Assembly (NCBI GenBank): GCA_016806145.1
Contig: CP063167.1
Coordinates: 926,501 to 990,500, forward strand
DNA length: 64,000 nt
DNA from: Variovorax paradoxus
GTDB lineage: Bacteria; Pseudomonadota; Gammaproteobacteria; Burkholderiales; Burkholderiaceae_C
Direction: 5' to 3'
In this document: piece after piece, positions 28,524 to 35,813 of the stretch
Layout of the letters: the number at the start of each line of letters is the position of its first letter
Position numbering within the stretch: position 1 is the stretch's first letter
Notes under the pieces: generated by a model
The model's input: only the letters and a program-made list of their open reading frames with translations
The model's database searches: none
Told to the model about the DNA's origin: nothing
Program-made: the position numbers and the translations under genes

Positions 28524-29422
28524 AGGACTTCGACGCGACATCGAGCGGCATCGTCTGCACGCTCCACGCACGGTGCCGCCAGCGACCGCGGGTTGATCGG
28601 CTTCATGTCGAGGGCTTGTTCACCCTCGAGTTCGACTTCGACCAACCGCAACCATCGCTTTGCCTGGGCCGCTTGCTCGGTAAGCTTCGCCACCACGTCT
28701 GGGCAGTACATCATGACGACATGCGATGCACCGATGCACCTTCATCTGCAACTTTCTTCCTAGCCACAGCACGCTCGGCCATGAATCGGCCTGCCGCGGG
28801 CGAGATGTTCCTGTAGCGCGAGCCGAATTCAAACCCATCCAGCTGGACCGGCGCGGTCGCTCAATGCGGCCTCCGTGATCGGCCGCGTAAGCGCGCGGCG
28901 AACATATCTAGACAGGAGTGACAGTGCCTCCTGCTGCCCTACGATGCTGCGGGAGTTCGCCGCGCGAGGCATCATCGCGTTAGTTCCTCCTGCGCCTGGC
29001 CGCATTACTTGCATCGCGAACGAACGGGGCAGGACGCCCTTCCCCGTCCATCGAGACACCATGGCGTAGACCAAGAAAAACCCGTCAGCCGGGGGCCCAA
29101 CTGACGGGTTAACGGCCCGGAGGGCCGCGACGAGGAGACATCTGACGGCAGCAGACGCGGTCCAGATCCGTCGACCCGCAAACTTCCCGGATGCCGGGGG
29201 TTCGAAACAGATCGAGATCACCGCGAATACCTGCCCGTTACCTGAATCTACGCACGTGGCAAGAGGCGCTCGCCGTGCGAAGGGGACAGCAGCGCCTCTC
29301 TCAAAAGGCGCCTTGCGCCAACCAGCCCTCGTTAGCAACTGCATCAAGCCCTGAAATCAGGACATTGGTAAGAGGCGGTGCAGCGATGTTCAAGGCACAC
29401 TGCCTCCAAGGAGCAAAAGGCC
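28524..29422. other. Long stretch without a clear gene
   Basis: A minus-strand frame of 64 codons at 28520-28714 (MMYCPDVVAKLTEQAAQAKR start) looks protein-like but has no ribosome site and overlaps the SDR stop. A 172-codon minus frame at 28829-29347 has no motif. The only clear element is the hairpin at 29079-29110. The last 100 bases lead into the small gene at 29423. Confidence 0.4.
29079..29110 (-). terminator. Rho-independent terminator, minus-strand orientation
   Basis: AACCCGTCAG (29079-29088) pairs perfectly with CTGACGGGTT (29101-29110) around a 12-base GC-rich loop. Read on the minus strand, the 10-bp stem runs straight into a T-rich tail (GGGTTTTTCTTGG). No recognised minus-strand gene ends here, so its transcript is unidentified. 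Confidence 0.65.
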
Positions 29423-29662
29423 ATGACCGACGATCTTCAAGACATCTATGCATTGAGTGATTGCGACCTTGCCGTGATCGCACAACAGCAACGCCGTAAG
29501 GCACTGCGCGGCGATCGCCATGCCCATGGGCTGGCCCACGAGGCGGAGAAGGAGCTGCGCCGGCGTGGGGGGTACCACATCCACTACTCGCCCCTGGCTG
29601 GCCCGATCACGCTTGCTTCCTTGGAAGGCGTCCAGAGGCCATGGTGGCGGTTCTGGGCATGA
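29423..29662 (+). CDS. Small hydrophilic protein, unknown function
   Basis: 79 residues from ATG 29423, preceded by a strong AAGGAG and a second AAAAGG, so it is very likely translated; the longer in-frame ATG at 29378 lacks this. It starts MTDDLQDIYALSDCDLAVIA, has a basic central helix (QQQRRKALRGDR) and ends PWWRFWA, an aromatic-rich tail that could touch a membrane. The family is not recognised. It lies about 240 bases before the ECF sigma factor on the same strand. Confidence 0.6.
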   Translation: MTDDLQDIYALSDCDLAVIAQQQRRKALRGDRHAHGLAHEAEKELRRRGGYHIHYSPLAGPITLASLEGVQRPWWRFWA

Positions 29663-29902
29663 CGGCGCAGGACGCTCATCAAGAGGGGAAAGCAGTCCGA
29701 TCTCGCCGAACCCTCAGCATGTGAAGATAGGCGGCGATCGACGCGACTTCCCCGCTGGGATGGCATTCCTCCCCCACGCCATGCGCAACGTAGAGTCTCG
29801 AGGCGACGCCCGAAATCGCAAGCGACCCCGAAGGGAAGGTGCGTCACCTGGCCACGCCCACCGAGGAGCTTGACCTTCATACTGGTACTAGACTTGCTCG
29901 CA

Positions 29903-30811
29903 ATGTCATCCGCATCTACCGAATTGTTCTCGAACGTGCGTCCCAGGCTGATGGCTATTGGCTACCGCATGCTTTCATCTGTGCAGGAAGCAGAAGATTT
30001 AGTGCAAGACGCATGGCTGCGCTGGCATGAGGAGGCAAAGTCGTCCCAGACCCAAGTCTTGAATGCTGAAGCCTGGCTCGTGACCGTGACTACGCGGATG
30101 GCAATTGACCGTCTTCGGGCCGCCAAACTGCGAAGAACCACGTACGCGGGCGCGTGGTTTCCCGAGCCGTTGTTGGAACAGGCGCCGACCACGCCTGAGC
30201 AAGCGTATGAAACCGCCAACGATGTGTCCATCGCCTTCTTGCTACTTCTAGACTGCCTGTCGCCGGAAGCGCGGGCCGCATTTTTGCTGCGTGAGGTGTT
30301 CGACGCTGAGTACGAAGAAGTAGCCCGGGCCATTGGCCGAAGCAAAGCTTCCGCCCGGCAGATTGTTCATAGAGCCAAGCAACGGCTTGAGAACGCGCGC
30401 GAATCAATGGGCATGAAGGCTTTGCCAATGCCAGCAGCGGCTCAGCTGGAACTGTTGCGACGACTTGTTCAGGCAATTTCGAGCGGCAACCTTGAAGGCA
30501 TAAAGAGGCTGCTCGCAGAGGAATCGCAGATGATGGGCGACTTTGGCGACGTCAGGCCAAGCTTTGCGAGGCCTTTGTTTGGCGCTCAACGCATCGCCCA
30601 ACTTTACTACGCAATGCACCTTCGCCACGGCAACGCTATGCGACTTGAGCTGGCCACGCTGAATGGCGAGTGGTCACTCCTGCGCTACCTCGAAGGTGCG
30701 CTTGACTCGGTGCAGGCATTCGAGTTCACCGATGTTCAGATCTTTCGGGTTCGCATCCAGCGGAATCCTGAGAAATTGGCAGCGTTGAAGGAAAAGCTGC
30801 TCCTTGCATGA
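29903..30811 (+). CDS. ECF41-type RNA polymerase sigma factor with fused SnoaL-like domain
   Basis: 302 residues from ATG 29903; the frame also allows TTG 29870. Sigma2 is at about residues 10-80 (MAIGYRMLSSVQEAEDLVQD, AWLVTVTTRMAIDRLR), sigma4 at about 110-165 (CLSPEARAAFLLREVFDAEY), then a C-terminal SnoaL-like extension. Group ECF41 motifs can be traced: WFPEP for WLPEP and NPEKL for NPDKL, but the DGGGK motif is replaced by a GDFGDVR segment. In ECF41 the extension replaces an anti-sigma factor. Members sit beside CMD, oxidoreductase or epimerase genes, exactly as here, where a CMD gene with an ECF41-type promoter follows. Confidence 0.88.
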   Translation: MSSASTELFSNVRPRLMAIGYRMLSSVQEAEDLVQDAWLRWHEEAKSSQTQVLNAEAWLVTVTTRMAIDRLRAAKLRRTTYAGAWFPEPLLEQAPTTPEQAYETANDVSIAFLLLLDCLSPEARAAFLLREVFDAEYEEVARAIGRSKASARQIVHRAKQRLENARESMGMKALPMPAAAQLELLRRLVQAISSGNLEGIKRLLAEESQMMGDFGDVRPSFARPLFGAQRIAQLYYAMHLRHGNAMRLELATLNGEWSLLRYLEGALDSVQAFEFTDVQIFRVRIQRNPEKLAALKEKLLLA

Positions 30812-30874
30812 GCTGCGGGCCAACCGCGCCGCCATCAGGAGCCTGAGGCCTGGTCGATATTTTTTTCCTGCGAC

Positions 30875-30901
30875 TGTCACAACGCGATCACGTCAAACGT
30901 C
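30875..30901 (+). promoter_or_regulatory. ECF41-type promoter of the CMD gene
   Basis: TGTCACA (30875-30881), 16-base spacer, CGTC (30898-30901), 56 bases before the CMD start. This equals the reported ECF41 consensus (-35 TGTCACA, -10 CGTC). The same arrangement occurs before the CMD gene at 34542. Confidence 0.75.
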
Positions 30902-30957
30902 TTGGTACCAGGCTGCTCTTGCAGCCGCTTCCAACCTCAACTTGAAGAAAGCGTTTC

Positions 30958-31407
30958 ATGACCCGCACAGTTTGGTTTCAAGCATCCCCAGAGGGCGCCA
31001 AGGCCATCGGTGGCCTCCATCACTTCGTCACCTCTGGCACGTCCTTGCCCAGCCAGCTTGTTCATCTGGTGTTCCTGCGAGTCTCGCAGATCAATGGCTG
31101 TGCCCACTGCATCGACATCCACACCCGTGACCTGATGACCGGCGGAATGTCGGTAGAGAAAGTAGTCCTAGTGCCGGTGTGGCACGAAGCGGAGTACCTG
31201 TTCTCGAAGCAAGAGCAAGCGGCCCTCGCCTGGTCCGAGGAAGTCACCCGCGTCAGCGAAACACACGCGTCTGATGAAGCCTACGAGGCGGCGTTGGCGG
31301 TGTTTGGCGAGAAGGACTTAGTCGACCTGACCCTAACCATCGCCGCGATGAACGCCATTAACCGTATGGGCATCAGCTTCCGAATGAAGCCGCGGGCGAA
31401 AGCTTAA
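30958..31407 (+). CDS. CMD/AhpD-family protein, ECF41-linked
   Basis: 149 residues with the redox motif CAHCIDIH (C48, C51, H55) and the standard CMD end (INRMGISFRMKPRAKA). It directly follows the ECF41 sigma gene and has its own ECF41-type promoter. This is the usual target arrangement of that sigma group, whose products are thought to handle reactive or electrophilic compounds. It is nearly the same protein as that at 7819-8268 (about 80 percent by eye). The stop overlaps the end of an IS66 remnant on the other strand. Confidence 0.9.
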   Translation: MTRTVWFQASPEGAKAIGGLHHFVTSGTSLPSQLVHLVFLRVSQINGCAHCIDIHTRDLMTGGMSVEKVVLVPVWHEAEYLFSKQEQAALAWSEEVTRVSETHASDEAYEAALAVFGEKDLVDLTLTIAAMNAINRMGISFRMKPRAKA

Positions 31408-31616
31408 CGGCTGCGAAGCGCAGCTCTGTTCGCTAAGCTCGTGAGTTCTATCCACTGATGCGGCATCAACTGCCCGCTCCGGCAGGCCGGCTGCGTCGGC
31501 AGGCGCTTAAGCGCGTCGCGCAGGTACGCACATGGGTCGAGCTCGTTGAGCTTGGCCGAGCGGATGAGGCTCATCATGGCTGCGGCCCGCTTGTCCGAAC
31601 GCAAACTGCCAGCCAA
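31404..31616 (-). mobile_element. IS66-family TnpC C-terminal fragment
   Basis: Minus-strand reading gives SLIRSAKLNELDPCAYLRDA, then LKRLPTQPACRSGQLMPHQW, the extreme C-terminus of IS66 transposases. It differs clearly from the TnpC of the intact element at 39123-42239, so it derives from another IS66. The next 285 bases to 31901 hold no gene that I can support. Confidence 0.8.
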
Positions 31617-31901
31617 GCCAGTTCTGCCACCCTAGCGCGATTGGCCGGACGCAGACTTCGCTTAGATACGCGCCGGCTACCGACGTCAGGGCCAGTCGGT
31701 CCGAGTTCATCGGGCCAGCGCAGGCCTTGGGCTAACTGCAGCGCACGGCTACTGCAGCCTGCGGGCAGGCGTCGTGGCCGTCGAATCGGGCGATGGCGAT
31801 GCACGACTCGACCCGCGAGGAAGTAGCGTGAAGCTGCTGAACGTTTCAGGCGACTCGGAACCGATGGATTGGGCCGACCTCACCGTGTATGCGCGATGAC
31901 C

Positions 31902-32543
31902 TCAAGTCTCTGCGCCGGCATCGGCTTCCTCCTTGGCGAATGAGGAGCGGCGCCCAATGCAGTGTTTGCTGATCAGGCGTCCGGCGATGGCCACAGCCGC
32001 AAGGCAGACGAGCGCCACGATGCCCCAGGCCCCCATGGTCTCGAACACGTGGATGATGTCGTCCAGGGAGGCATGGAACTTCCATCCGAGAAGCAGCGCG
32101 CTGCCTGCCCAGAGCGCCGATCCCACCAAATCGAGCACGATGAACACCCGGGCACGCATGCCCATGACGCCTGCCATGCAAGTCATGAGTGATGAGAACC
32201 CAGGGATGAACTTCGCGAACAGCAGGGTCGGCAGTCCGAAACGGCGAAAGACCGCCTCGGTAGCCCGCAGACAACCTGCGGACGACCCTGCCAAATGACA
32301 GATCCTCTTGAGCACGCGCTCCCCATACACCCTTCCGGCAAGGTACAGCAATCCGTCCGACAGCAGGCATGCGAGCAGCACCGAGGGCATCAGGTGGAGC
32401 AGTTGCATCTCGCCGCGGCCGAGCAACGCTCCAGCAACGATCAGCACGGGGTAGGCCGGCAGTGGCACGCCGACTTGTTCGAGGAGGATCCAGACGAACA
32501 GTAGCGCCACGCCATAGGTCGAGAGTAATTCCAGTGTCTCCAT
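31902..32543 (-). CDS. DedA-family (SNARE-associated/VTT) membrane protein
   Basis: 213 residues, five to six hydrophobic segments. The DedA hallmarks are present: an early acidic-proline helix (LLEQVGVPLPAYPVLIVAGA) and the re-entrant segment FGLPTLLFAKFIPGFSSLMT, although the usual Arg pairs around it are reduced (AKFIPG). DedA proteins act in lipid flipping, including undecaprenyl phosphate and phosphatidylethanolamine, and envelope homeostasis. It lies downstream of two LuxR regulators on the same strand, separated by 90 bases, and near the phospholipase D and PagL genes, suggesting an envelope theme. Confidence 0.85.
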   Translation of the reverse strand: METLELLSTYGVALLFVWILLEQVGVPLPAYPVLIVAGALLGRGEMQLLHLMPSVLLACLLSDGLLYLAGRVYGERVLKRICHLAGSSAGCLRATEAVFRRFGLPTLLFAKFIPGFSSLMTCMAGVMGMRARVFIVLDLVGSALWAGSALLLGWKFHASLDDIIHVFETMGAWGIVALVCLAAVAIAGRLISKHCIGRRSSFAKEEADAGAET

Positions 32544-32633
32544 CGGGCATCCAGGGCAGGGTCGCAGCTTTCTTGGCTCGCGCCATGAGCGAGCCCAGCC
32601 CGGCGCTGGGCGCAGCGCCGGCGGCGTGCTCGC

Positions 32634-33314
32634 TCAATGGCTGGTGACGTTTGGTGGCAAATATTGGCGAGCCCCCGTGTGACGTGGGCCGGCAGTTCTA
32701 TCGAGCGTGATGAGTCCGCGCTGGTTGACCAGCATGGCGATCTGCGACCTAGATTCGGCCTGGAGCTTGGCGCAGATGGTCGAGATATGAGATTTGACGG
32801 TGTGGGCGGAAATGTTCAGCTGTCGCGCGATGCCCTTGTTGCACTCGCCTGCGACAAGGAATCGGAGAATGTCCTCCTCGCGGCTCGTGAAATTCGCTGG
32901 CGGTCCGCCACGCTCGAGGATGACGGTCGACTGGCGGCACAGGTATCGGACCCCCCCGTTGGTCACATAGCGCACCGCGTCTATAAGCTCGCCGGGATCC
33001 GAGTGGCGAAGCAGGTAGCCCCTGGCGCCCTGCGCAAGCGCTCGGGAGATCTCCATCTCGCCCGCACGTCGAGTGACGATGATCACCGTGGGAATCTGCG
33101 CGGCAAGGTCGGGGGGATTTTTTGCTCCCGTGGGCGCGAGCATCGCGAGCCCTCGGGAATAGTTAGCCACGACCACGTCGCTGACGCGGGTGTCAGGTGC
33201 CTCTCCTGACATGCCCTCGACGCCTGGCGCCCGCTCCAGGATATCCAAAAGCCCGGCGCTGACCATGGCATCGTCATGGCAGACACGCACGGATATCGTT
33301 CTCGACGGAGTCAT
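32634..33314 (-). CDS. LuxR-family regulator with degenerate receiver domain
   Basis: 226 residues. The C-terminal LuxR helix-turn-helix is clear (FTSREEDILRFLVAGECNKG, then NISAHTVKSHISTICAKLQA). The N-terminal half has a receiver-like fold, but the phospho-acceptor position is ANYSRG (Asn where Asp is expected), so ordinary phosphorylation is unlikely. The T/K signature is partly kept (VIIVTRRA, RGYLLRHSDP). It is 18 bases downstream of another LuxR regulator, so they form an operon. No histidine kinase is nearby. Confidence 0.82.
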   Translation of the reverse strand: MTPSRTISVRVCHDDAMVSAGLLDILERAPGVEGMSGEAPDTRVSDVVVANYSRGLAMLAPTGAKNPPDLAAQIPTVIIVTRRAGEMEISRALAQGARGYLLRHSDPGELIDAVRYVTNGGVRYLCRQSTVILERGGPPANFTSREEDILRFLVAGECNKGIARQLNISAHTVKSHISTICAKLQAESRSQIAMLVNQRGLITLDRTAGPRHTGARQYLPPNVTSH

Positions 33315-33332
33315 GTCCTTGCAACGCCTCCG

Positions 33333-34019
33333 TCAGGCGGCCAAGGAGCGGCCGGCCCCCATGGCCATACCGCCGGCGGCGCGCGAGAGCATGCCCAGGC
33401 GCTGGGCGGCCGCGACAGCTGCGGTCCGACTGGGGACTTGGAGCTTGTTGAAGAGTGCCTTGACATGGGTCTTGACGGTGCCCTCGCCAATCGACAGTTG
33501 CTGGCTGATAGCCCGGTTGTTCAAGCCGTCGGCTAGCAAGTTGAGCACCGCCAGCTCCCGATGCGTGGGCGCGTGGATTGCCAGGCTGTCTGCAAGTTGC
33601 TGTGCCACGGCGACCGGAAAATACCGCTGCCCCAGGGCCACAGTCCGCAACGCCGCCAGCATCTCCTCGGCGCTGCAGTTCTCAGTGAGGTAGCTCATGA
33701 CACCTGCATCGATCGCCTTGCGTACCTGCCAGCTCGTGCAGCGGTCAGCCACGACCATCACCCGCGGCTGCGGCCGGCCTCGTGCATAGCCTTTGGCCTG
33801 GGCCTGGGCCTGGCGCTGGAGAATGAAGCCGGCAGAGAAAAGCGTGTCGTAGTCGATCAGAACCAGGTCCGGGTGCGCGACCTCGCCCGCAGGATCGCAA
33901 CAGACCGAAACCTCGTAGTTGCCATGTGCCCGCAGCAGGGCCCGAATGCCACACGCCAAGTACCGGTCGGGATGATCGATCCGAACATGTGTCGCCCTGT
34001 TTTGAACCTGTGATTGCAT
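33333..34019 (-). CDS. NarL/FixJ-type LuxR response regulator
   Basis: 228 residues from ATG 34019, with CGGAG about 9 bases upstream; the frame is open further to 34094. The receiver domain has the acceptor Asp in DLVLIDYD and a signature resembling VMVVADRC and GVMSYLTENC. The LuxR DNA-binding domain follows (HRELAVLNLLADGLNNRAIS, GEGTVKTHVKALFNKLQVPS). It is first in an operon with the degenerate-receiver regulator. The two proteins are distant paralogues and may heterodimerise. No cognate kinase lies in the window. Confidence 0.85.
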   Translation of the reverse strand: MQSQVQNRATHVRIDHPDRYLACGIRALLRAHGNYEVSVCCDPAGEVAHPDLVLIDYDTLFSAGFILQRQAQAQAKGYARGRPQPRVMVVADRCTSWQVRKAIDAGVMSYLTENCSAEEMLAALRTVALGQRYFPVAVAQQLADSLAIHAPTHRELAVLNLLADGLNNRAISQQLSIGEGTVKTHVKALFNKLQVPSRTAAVAAAQRLGMLSRAAGGMAMGAGRSLAA

Positions 34020-34478
34020 GCGGCAGACTCCGAAATGGTGAGTGGCAGCCAGTGTGGGCGTGTTAGCGCCTCGCATCCAGTCATTCGTTGTCAAGCGTTG
34101 TTAAGCCGGCGTTCAGAACGCATAACAACCGGGTCGAGCACCTGCCGCGTCCCTGGCAGCGAAAGCGCAACTCCTGAACGCCCCGCGCCAACAGCGCGTC
34201 CAGCAAGCCCTACGGGTACTGAGGCCCAAGGCTGTCGGCCCCGGCCCGGCAATGATCACAGGGCCCAGGCGGGCACCGGGTCGGCCTGCCCCGGGAAGCA
34301 CGGGAGGAACCGGGCCGAAATTTGGGATACGACTCCCTCGTTGGAGTGATAGCTCAGCCCACCGCAGCACAGACCATCGATCACCCCTTGCCCGCGGTGC
34401 CGGACCGGCCGACCAGCCGGACGGTCCAAGCCGAAGGCAGACGGGGTGGGGAAATATTGTCAATTCCAGTTCTCATCC
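34020..34478. other. Divergent intergenic stretch
   Basis: Lies between the LuxR operon (minus) and the CMD operon (plus). Apart from the ECF41-type promoter at its right end, I see only GC-rich non-coding sequence. The open minus frame at 34113-34463 has no motif. Confidence 0.45.
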
Positions 34479-34505
34479 TGTCACAACGATGCATCCCGAT
34501 GCGTC
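34479..34505 (+). promoter_or_regulatory. ECF41-type promoter of the CMD-epimerase operon
   Basis: TGTCACA (34479-34485), 16-base spacer, CGTC (34502-34505), 36 bases before the CMD ATG. Spacing and both boxes are identical to the site at 30875-30901. Confidence 0.75.
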
Positions 34506-34541
34506 TTGAGAGGGTAACTGGCAACCAACCAAGGAATAATC

Positions 34542-35021
34542 ATGAGCCAACGTCTCAGCGCCATGCAACAGTCACCGGAAATCTTCAAGAAGCTGGTGGA
34601 TTTCAGCCTCTCGGCGGCCAAGGGCACCCTTGAGACAGGACTGCTCCATCTCATCGAGATTCGTGCCTCCCAGATCAACGGCTGCGGCTTCTGCGTCGAC
34701 ATGCACGTGAAGCAGGCCAAGCTGCACGGCGAGGGCGAGCAGCGCCTGCACCATCTGGCGATCTGGCGCGAGTCGCCCCTGTTCACCTCCCGCGAACGCG
34801 CCGCGCTCGCCTGGACCGAAGCCCTCACGACGCTGCCTGCGCACGGCGTGGCGGATGCCGACTATGAAGCGGCGCGAGCAATCTTCGAGGAAAAGGAACT
34901 GATCCAGCTGACCTACAACGTGATGGGAATCAACGCATGGAACCGGCTGAACGTCGCTTTCCGTACTGAGCCGGGCTCAGCCGACAAGGCCTTCGGCCTG
35001 GACAAGGCGAAGTTCGCCTGA
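34542..35021 (+). CDS. CMD/AhpD-family protein, first gene of ECF41-type operon
   Basis: 159 residues with the redox motif CGFCVDMH (C48, C51, H55) and CMD core (RERAALAWTEALTTLPAHGV, MGINAWNRLNVAFRTEPGSA). An AAGGA box precedes the ATG. It is closer to the common YciW/AhpD-like peroxidase group than to the 149-residue CMD pair in this window. The ECF41-type promoter directly upstream and the NmrA-like gene 21 bases downstream give the typical CMD plus epimerase pair of ECF41 loci. It probably reduces or decarboxylates a reactive metabolite. Confidence 0.9.
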   Translation: MSQRLSAMQQSPEIFKKLVDFSLSAAKGTLETGLLHLIEIRASQINGCGFCVDMHVKQAKLHGEGEQRLHHLAIWRESPLFTSRERAALAWTEALTTLPAHGVADADYEAARAIFEEKELIQLTYNVMGINAWNRLNVAFRTEPGSADKAFGLDKAKFA

Positions 35022-35042
35022 GCCGATCGCAGGAGCAGCAGC

Positions 35043-35792
35043 ATGAAAATCGTCGTGATCGGCGGCTCCGGGCTGATCGGCTCGCGCCTGTCCAATATCC
35101 TGCGTCTGCGAGGCCACGAGATCGTCGCGGCCTCGCAGGCCAGTGGCGTCGACCTCATGAGCGGACAAGGCCTGGACGCCGCCCTAGAGGGTGCGCAGGT
35201 CGTGGTCGACGTGTCCAACACGCCCTACACGTCCGACGAGGCCGTGATGGAATTCTTCCGCACCGCAGGCCACAACCTGCTCGCCGCCGAGGAGAGGGCC
35301 GGGGTGGCACACCATGTCCTGCTGTCGATCATCGGCACGAACCGCCTCCAGGACAGCGGGTATTTTCGCGCCAAGCAGGCGCAAGAGGATCTGGTCATCG
35401 GCACCAACCGCCCCTACAGCATCGTGCAGGCCACCCAGTTCATGGAGTTCCTGGAGGCTATCGCGCAGTCCTGCGTGGTCGGTAACGAGATCCACGTGCC
35501 TGCAGCCGACATGCAGCCCATGGCTGCGCAGGATGTGGCGACGCTGCTGGCCGACGCCGCTCTCGGTAAGCTCAGCGGATTCCTCGAGGTCGCCGGTCCC
35601 GAGCGGATGTCCATGGCCAGCGCAATCCAGCAGGTGCTGCGGCACAAGGGCGATACGCGCCCGGTCAAGCCGGATCCGCAGGCGCGCTATTTTGGCATGC
35701 CGCTGGAGGTCGACACGCTGGTCCCTACGCTTCCCCCCCGCCTCGGATCGACGACGCTGCAAGCGTGGCTTTCGGGTCCGCCGGCACGATGA
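35043..35792 (+). CDS. NmrA-like NAD(P)-binding epimerase/dehydratase family protein
   Basis: 249 residues. The nucleotide-binding loop GGSGLIGSRL opens the protein (MKIVVIGGSGLIGSRLSNIL). The atypical-SDR segments VVDVSNTP, VLLSIIGTNR, GYFRAKQAQE (SDR-like YxxxK) and the C-terminal substrate lobe follow. AGGAG lies before the ATG. This family includes NmrA-like sensors and quinone or sugar-modifying enzymes; it is one of the recurrent partners of ECF41 sigma factors. Co-transcribed with the CMD gene and likely with the phospholipase D gene. Confidence 0.88.
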   Translation: MKIVVIGGSGLIGSRLSNILRLRGHEIVAASQASGVDLMSGQGLDAALEGAQVVVDVSNTPYTSDEAVMEFFRTAGHNLLAAEERAGVAHHVLLSIIGTNRLQDSGYFRAKQAQEDLVIGTNRPYSIVQATQFMEFLEAIAQSCVVGNEIHVPAADMQPMAAQDVATLLADAALGKLSGFLEVAGPERMSMASAIQQVLRHKGDTRPVKPDPQARYFGMPLEVDTLVPTLPPRLGSTTLQAWLSGPPAR

Positions 35793-35813
35793 GCGTGCTA
35801 GCCGGCAGCAGGA

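Noticed and set aside
29190..29215. GGGGGTTCGAAAC, resembling a tRNA T-loop
   Set aside because: No acceptor stem, D-arm or anticodon arm can be folded around it.
28829..29347. 172-codon minus-strand frame
   Set aside because: Crosses the terminator hairpin at 29079-29110, has no ribosome site and no family resemblance.
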